Notes under the pieces: generated by a model
Seen by the model: the letters and a program-made list of their open reading frames with translations, nothing else
Databases searched by the model: none
What the model was told of the DNA's origin: nothing
In this document: in pieces, positions 59,808 through 64,000 of the stretch
How the letters are laid out: each line of letters begins with the position of its first letter
Position numbering within the stretch: position 1 is the first letter of the stretch
DNA from: an uncultured Oscillospiraceae bacterium
GTDB taxonomy: Bacteria; Bacillota; Clostridia; Oscillospirales; Oscillospiraceae
Assembly: GCA_947624385.1 (NCBI GenBank)
Contig: CANQJZ010000004.1
Span: forward strand, 18,182 to 82,181
Reading direction: 5' to 3'
DNA: 64,000 nucleotides
Position numbers and translations under genes: made by a program

Positions 59808-62800
59808 TCAGGACTGGACGGTGGTCTCCAGGTCCTTGCCCAGCGCCCGCTGTTCCTCGGCGAACTGCTCCGCCTTGCGCTTTTGCCACTCGGTGGCCTC
59901 CTTGAACTCCACGGGCTGGTTGAGCACCACCTGCGGGAAGGGCACGTTGATCTTGTACTTGTCGAAGATCAGCTTCATCTCCCGGTTCAGGTCACGGGCC
60001 ATCTGGATGCGGTCGCCCTCGGCGCACTGGGCGACGATCTTGATGATAACGCCGGAGTCGGCCAGCTCGGACACGCCCTTATAAAACGGGCCGTCGGTGA
60101 TCTTGGGCAGGCGCTCCCGGACGTGGGGCAGCTCCTCGGCCAGGATGGCCTCCACCCGCTCCAGGCTCTCGCCGTACTCGATGCCCACGTCGCAGGCGGC
60201 GAAGGACTCCTTGCGGGTCATGTTGATCACGTTGGAGATGGCGCTGTTGTTGATGATCTTGATGTTCTTGCCCGGTTCCTCGATCTTGGTGGTGCGCACG
60301 CCGATCTCCACGACGGTGCCCCGCCAGTCGCCGATGGTCACGATATCGCCCACGCGGAACTCGCCCTCAAAGATGATGAACAGGCCGGCCACGATGTCCT
60401 TCACCAGGTCCTGGGCGCCAAGGCCGATGACCAGGCTCAGGATACCGGCGGAGGCAAGGAGCGTGGCGGTGTCCACGCCGAACATGGCAAAGCAGAAGTA
60501 CAGCGCCACGATCACGGCTGCGTATTTGACCAGGTTGTTCACAAGACGTATCACCGTCTCGCCCCGAGCGCCCATGCTCCGGCTCAGGAACTTCAGGATG
60601 GTGCGCAGCAGCATGCTCACCACGCTGACCACGCACAAAATCATGACGCTGGCGGTGATGGCGAACACGTTCACGCCCTTTGTCCAGGTGCCGTCCAGCA
60701 CGTAGCGGAACACGCTGGTGCGGGTGAAGGCGGTCTCCTTATTGGCAACGGCTACCACGATGAACAGGGCCAGAAGGCCCAGCAGCACCTTCAGCACCAT
60801 CATGGTCTTCTGCTCGGCGGTCATCTCGCCCCAGCCAAGGGCCTGGTTGCTCCATCGGCTGAAGGCGCTCTCCGTCTTTTTCACGGTGCCGTCCGGCATG
60901 ACCACGTCCACCATCCGGGCCCGCTTGCCGGCGCTCGCCTGCTGCGTGGGCTCGGCAGGTTCGGCGGGCGTCTCCTCCCCGGTCTGCTCGCTCTTATCGT
61001 CCCGCCGCCGCTCCAGGCTCAAAAGCAGGCACATCAGCGCCAGGCACACCAGGCTCACCCCGGTGGTGCTCAGGCTCAGAAGCACCCGGTCGCCAAAGAG
61101 CTCATTGGCCGGAATGACCACGTATACGAACGCGTCGTCCGTCTCGATGGCCGCGCCGTAGTACTTGTCCATGCCCAGGGTGAGGTAGCCGCTGTCCCCG
61201 TCCCGGAACATGTCCTCGCCCATGCCGTAGTCCGCGGCGCTGCGGCCGATGTACCGTTCCTCCGGGTAGTAGATGAAGTTCCGGGTGTCCCGGTCCACCG
61301 CGAAGGCGAAGCCGTTGACGCCCACCCGGATGTTTTGCAGCACCGCGCTCAGGCTCAGCTGCTCCACCGCGTTGGCCAGCAGCTCCGGCTGGACGGATAC
61401 CTGCACGAAGCCGTTGGCGCTGCCGTCCTCGTCCCGGATGGTGACGCCCACGTACTGGCGGTACACGCCCACGTCGTCCTTCTGGGCCGGCTGGACCAGA
61501 TAGGGCACGCCCTGCAAAAGCTGCCGGAACTCATAGGACTGCTCGGTGGGGTCCTCGCTGAGGGTGAAGTTGGTGTAGGGCGAATCGGTGGAGACGATCT
61601 TGCCGTTGGCGTCAAAGACGAAAAGATATTCCACGCCGATGGCCCGACTGAGCTCGGCCAGCCGCTCCCGGTCCTCAAAAATATCCGGCCGCTGGCTCAG
61701 GATATAGGCGGCGGTCTCGCCCTTGCTGACGTAGCTGTTGTTATACTGCTCGGTGAGCATGTCCACGTTGGCCTGGTACCGGCCCATGGTCATCTCCACC
61801 TCTTCCAGGCGCTGGGTGTTTTGCAGCGACGCCCGGCTCATGCAGTAAAGGGTCTGCATGTAGTAGGATATGACCAGGATGCAGATAAGGCCCACGGAGG
61901 AAACGGTGACCAGCTTCCGGCCCACACGCCGGTGCCAGCGGAACGCGCCCGCGTCCTTGTAGTTCTCGGCCCGCTCCTCCTCGGTGGCGGCCTCGTCCCG
62001 GGCCTGTTCCTCCTTCAGCATCACGATGGCGTAGAACACCACCACCGTAATGGCGGTGAAGAACACGAACAGCACGATGATGACGGTGATGGCGTTGGCG
62101 GAGTTGATCTCGCCCCTTGTCACCGCGCAGATCACGTATACGTCGTCGGCCTTGACCACGCCGCAGTAAAGCTCCTCGCCGTTGACGGTCATCCAGCAGC
62201 ACCCGCCGTCCTCCAGGTCCTCCACCCGAATGCCCGCGTCCAGCGCGTCCAGGCCGATCATGGCCTCGTCCGGGTGGTAGAGGAAGGTGTAGTCCTTGGC
62301 GGAGATGACGAAGGAATAGCCGTCCAGGCCCACGCTCACGTTCTCCAGAACGCTCTTCCAGGAGGAGGTCTCCTCCGTCAGCCTGTCCAGCTCCGCCGGG
62401 TCCTGGGCAACCACGGCCATATGGCCCCGGTCGATCATGGCGCCGTAATAGCGCAGCTGGCTGTCCCCCGTGTCCACCTCGAAGGCCTGGGAGGGGTCGT
62501 CCGTGCCGAACACGGTGCGAAGCTGGTTGTAGCGGGCGCGGGTGAAGTCGGTCCTGGCCGGTTTGGCCTTATAGAGAACGTTGCCGTCCATGTCCAGGAT
62601 AAACACATTGTCCACGCTCAGAAGGTCCCGGTAGCCCAGCATCACGTCGTCGTTCAGCTCCGGGTCCACCTTCTCCCGCACCATGTACGCCAGGCTCATG
62701 GCCTTGGACTGGTAGATGCCGTCCACGGTCTGCTTCAGGCGCTGGGAGGACTCGCCGGCGGACTGGACCAGCTCGCGAAGCTGCTCGATCTTCTGCTCCG

Positions 62801-62924
62801 TGTCCCGGCGCTGCTGCTGCTGGGAGAGATAGTTCTGCATGGTGGTGAGGTACACGCCCAGGCCGACGAGGCAGACAAGCTCGATGACGATCATGACGAT
62901 CGCTTTTTTCGTCAGTTTTTTCAT
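59808..62924 (-). CDS. MscS-type channel with two extracytoplasmic sensor (Cache-like) regions
   Basis: A 1038-aa inner-membrane protein. Order: helix (KKAIVMIVIELVCLVGLGVY), Cache-like region about 40-270 (DNVFILDMDGNVLY, VGLDGYSFVISAKDYTFLYH), helix about 285, short charged cytoplasmic segment, helix about 350, second Cache-like region about 375-600 (VEYLFVFDANGKIVSTDSPY, VGVNGFAFAVDRDTRNFIYY), helix about 620, acidic linker, then an MscS core from about 715 with GILSLVIGLGAQDLVKDIVA and VGDIVTIGDWRGTVVEIGVR. Two ligand sensors before a channel imply chemically gated rather than purely osmotic opening (inference). Follows a binding-protein gene after 10 bp. Confidence 0.88.
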   Translation of the reverse strand: MKKLTKKAIVMIVIELVCLVGLGVYLTTMQNYLSQQQQRRDTEQKIEQLRELVQSAGESSQRLKQTVDGIYQSKAMSLAYMVREKVDPELNDDVMLGYRDLLSVDNVFILDMDGNVLYKAKPARTDFTRARYNQLRTVFGTDDPSQAFEVDTGDSQLRYYGAMIDRGHMAVVAQDPAELDRLTEETSSWKSVLENVSVGLDGYSFVISAKDYTFLYHPDEAMIGLDALDAGIRVEDLEDGGCCWMTVNGEELYCGVVKADDVYVICAVTRGEINSANAITVIIVLFVFFTAITVVVFYAIVMLKEEQARDEAATEEERAENYKDAGAFRWHRRVGRKLVTVSSVGLICILVISYYMQTLYCMSRASLQNTQRLEEVEMTMGRYQANVDMLTEQYNNSYVSKGETAAYILSQRPDIFEDRERLAELSRAIGVEYLFVFDANGKIVSTDSPYTNFTLSEDPTEQSYEFRQLLQGVPYLVQPAQKDDVGVYRQYVGVTIRDEDGSANGFVQVSVQPELLANAVEQLSLSAVLQNIRVGVNGFAFAVDRDTRNFIYYPEERYIGRSAADYGMGEDMFRDGDSGYLTLGMDKYYGAAIETDDAFVYVVIPANELFGDRVLLSLSTTGVSLVCLALMCLLLSLERRRDDKSEQTGEETPAEPAEPTQQASAGKRARMVDVVMPDGTVKKTESAFSRWSNQALGWGEMTAEQKTMMVLKVLLGLLALFIVVAVANKETAFTRTSVFRYVLDGTWTKGVNVFAITASVMILCVVSVVSMLLRTILKFLSRSMGARGETVIRLVNNLVKYAAVIVALYFCFAMFGVDTATLLASAGILSLVIGLGAQDLVKDIVAGLFIIFEGEFRVGDIVTIGDWRGTVVEIGVRTTKIEEPGKNIKIINNSAISNVINMTRKESFAACDVGIEYGESLERVEAILAEELPHVRERLPKITDGPFYKGVSELADSGVIIKIVAQCAEGDRIQMARDLNREMKLIFDKYKINVPFPQVVLNQPVEFKEATEWQKRKAEQFAEEQRALGKDLETTVQS

Positions 62925-62934
62925 GGCGCACCCC

Positions 62935-63690
62935 TCAGTCCCACTTGTCGATGTAGTCCTGGACGGTGCCGTCGGAGAGCATCTCGTCCATGGCCGCGGC
63001 CACCTGCTCGCTCAGATCGGAGCCCTTTTGGGTGGCCACGCCATAGTACTGGGTGGCCAGAGAACCGGGCAGATAGACCCGGTCCTCGTTCATATACGCC
63101 TGGGCGATGCACCCGTCCATGCAGACCGCGTCCACGTCGCCCCGTTCCAGCGCGTCGGACAGGTCCTGGTAGGTGTCCATTTCCGCAAGCTGCACGCCCT
63201 TGTGGCTGTACTGCTTCATGGTGTCGGTGACAAGCTCGCCGGTATTGGACCCGGCCAGCACGCCCACGGTCATGCCCCCCAGGTCCATCCACCGCCGGAA
63301 GCAGGACGAGGTCTGGACCATGAAGACCGTATCGTCGCTATAGTACGGCTCGGAGAAATCGAACAGCTCCTGCCGCTCGTCGTTGATGGAGTAGCAGGCG
63401 ATGAGGCAGTCCACCTGGCCGTTTTGCAGCACTTCCTCCCGGGTGGTGGGGGTCACGGTGACGAACTCCACCCCGTCCCGGCCCAGCCGCGTGGCCAGCT
63501 CCTTGGCCAGGTCGATCTCCAGGCCGTAGTATTTGCCGGTGGTCTCGTTGAGAAAGCCGAAATTCACGATGTCATCGCGAACGCCTACCACAAGAGGCTG
63601 TTCCTCCGCCAGGGCATGCTGCCCGCCGGCAAAGACGTTCACGGCCAGCAGGACAAGCAGCGCCAGCGACAACGCACGGATCTTCTTCAT
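62935..63690 (-). CDS. family 3 solute-binding protein
   Basis: Exported amino-acid-type binding protein of 251 aa: signal peptide (RALSLALLVLLAVNVFAGG...ALA), then LVVGVRDDIVNFGFLNETTG, YYGLEIDLAKELATRLG, QVDCLIACYSINDERQELFD and DLGGMTVGVLAGSNTG, all SBP_bac_3 landmarks. No ABC permease or ATPase is adjacent; instead it is co-transcribed with the sensor-MscS protein. AAGGTG before the Met at 63690 selects that start over the track start at 63747. Confidence 0.88.
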   Translation of the reverse strand: MKKIRALSLALLVLLAVNVFAGGQHALAEEQPLVVGVRDDIVNFGFLNETTGKYYGLEIDLAKELATRLGRDGVEFVTVTPTTREEVLQNGQVDCLIACYSINDERQELFDFSEPYYSDDTVFMVQTSSCFRRWMDLGGMTVGVLAGSNTGELVTDTMKQYSHKGVQLAEMDTYQDLSDALERGDVDAVCMDGCIAQAYMNEDRVYLPGSLATQYYGVATQKGSDLSEQVAAAMDEMLSDGTVQDYIDKWD

Positions 63691-63737
63691 CTGCACACCT
63701 TCCCTTCGACAGAATAACATCCAACTTTTTATATTAT

Positions 63738-63766
63738 AATATAACATAGTTTCACGGGCTTGTCCA
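63738..63766 (-). promoter_or_regulatory. promoter of the binding-protein-MscS operon
   Basis: Minus strand TGGACA, 17 nt, TATATT, flanked by an AT-rich tract. Confidence 0.65.
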
Positions 63767-63832
63767 CTGTTTTGCGTGTTTATTCGCCGTCAGGACGGGT
63801 TTTTCCCGGAAAAACAACTCCCTTTGCGTGCG

Positions 63833-63881
63833 ACAACCCCCCGACCGCTTTTGGCGGGCACCCCCCTTTGACAAAGGGGGC
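63833..63881. repeat. half-copy of the palindromic R family
   Basis: ACAACCCCCCGACCGC...GGGCACCCCCCTTTGACAAAGGGGG resembles the right half of R1; the left half is missing. Confidence 0.6.
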
Positions 63882-63893
63882 TTCAATATAACA

Positions 63894-63923
63894 AAAAAGC
63901 ACTGCGCATGCGCAGTGCTTTTT
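63894..63923 (-). terminator. terminator after tRNA-Gly
   Basis: AAAAAAGCACTGCGC / GCGCAGTGCTTTTT stem directly 3' of the tRNA on the minus strand. Confidence 0.9.
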
Positions 63924-63926
63924 CGC

Positions 63927-64000
63927 TGGAGCGGGCAACGAGATTCGAACTCGCTACCTCCACCTTGGCAAGGTGGCGCTCTGCCAAATGAGCTATGCCC
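63927..64000 (-). tRNA. tRNA-Gly(GCC), cut at the window edge
   Basis: The reverse complement shows D-arm TAGCTCATTTGGCAGAGC, anticodon stem-loop CACCTTGCCAAGGTG with GCC anticodon, T-arm GAGTTCGAATCTC, 3' acceptor strand TGCCCGC, and encoded CCA at 63929-63927. The 5' acceptor strand lacks its first two bases, which lie beyond 64000. Confidence 0.95.

Noticed and set aside
59883-63230. 1115-aa plus-strand ORF
   Set aside because: Runs antisense through the MscS gene, His/Gln/Val/Leu-rich composition, no SD; a GC-skew shadow.

Overview
The window reads as chromosome of a GC-rich, anaerobic Clostridia member, most like the gut Oscillospirales/Oscillospiraceae. Supporting signs are the FtsK/SpoIIIE, Mini-RNase III and RqcH trio, two SLH-domain wall proteins, a two-headed 2-hydroxyacyl-CoA dehydratase activase, a TM1266-type hydrogenase regulator, [4Fe-4S] aldo/keto reductase, GH42 and deoxysugar catabolism, and many sigma-A promoters with 17-nt spacers. 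No rRNA and no CRISPR array were seen. One tRNA-Gly(GCC) is cut by the right edge.

Layout. 1-7.5 kb: partial fRMsr, galactose mutarotase, a polyphosphate operon (pap-ppk1), a HAD phosphatase and uppP. 7.8-19.9 kb: ftsK-mrnC-rqcH with overlapping ends, a GNAT, an SLH/cadherin-like wall protein, ferritin-alanine dehydrogenase, a MalY-type lyase and an esterase-aldo/keto reductase pair. 19.9-27.8 kb: a 1422-aa activase, a lone PTS IIC, then a probable yybP-ykoY Mn2+ riboswitch in front of an ArsB/SLC13-type permease, and an AraC-GyrI regulator. 27.8-36.5 kb: a 612-aa unknown protein and zinc-ribbon protein divergent from a GH42 beta-galactosidase, a ParB-like/BMP fusion, a phosphoesterase and a MATE pump. 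36.6-38.2 kb: a degenerate, AT-richer mobile insertion (TraX, phage tail fragment) bounded by a 101-bp duplication of a kinase gene's 3' end. 38.8-49.2 kb: a GntR-DUF5808-SGNH operon with a clear operator, a TM1266 regulator plus complete ABC transporter, a transglutaminase-Sfp pair, a NYN/OST-HTH protein and a PrsA-like foldase carrying a canonical EF-hand loop.

49.4-58.1 kb is a scrapyard. It holds a broken AraC regulator, an open frame stitched from flavin reductase, SDR and DUF362 pieces and interrupted by a promoter-bearing palindromic repeat, an AlkZ-related protein, a SLOG/XRE divergent pair, transposon scraps (TnpV, IS3), a rhamnulokinase with an internal deletion beside intact isomerase and aldolase genes, and a PqqD fragment. 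Some junctions could be assembly errors. 58.1-64.0 kb: PH-domain, LURP-one and small membrane proteins, then an operon of a solute-binding protein and a 1038-aa MscS channel with two extracytoplasmic sensor regions.

Two families of palindromic repeats are spread between genes: about 125-230-bp long-inverted-repeat units sitting at gene 3' ends, and an 85-bp unit that supplies the galM promoter and also lies inside a coding frame.
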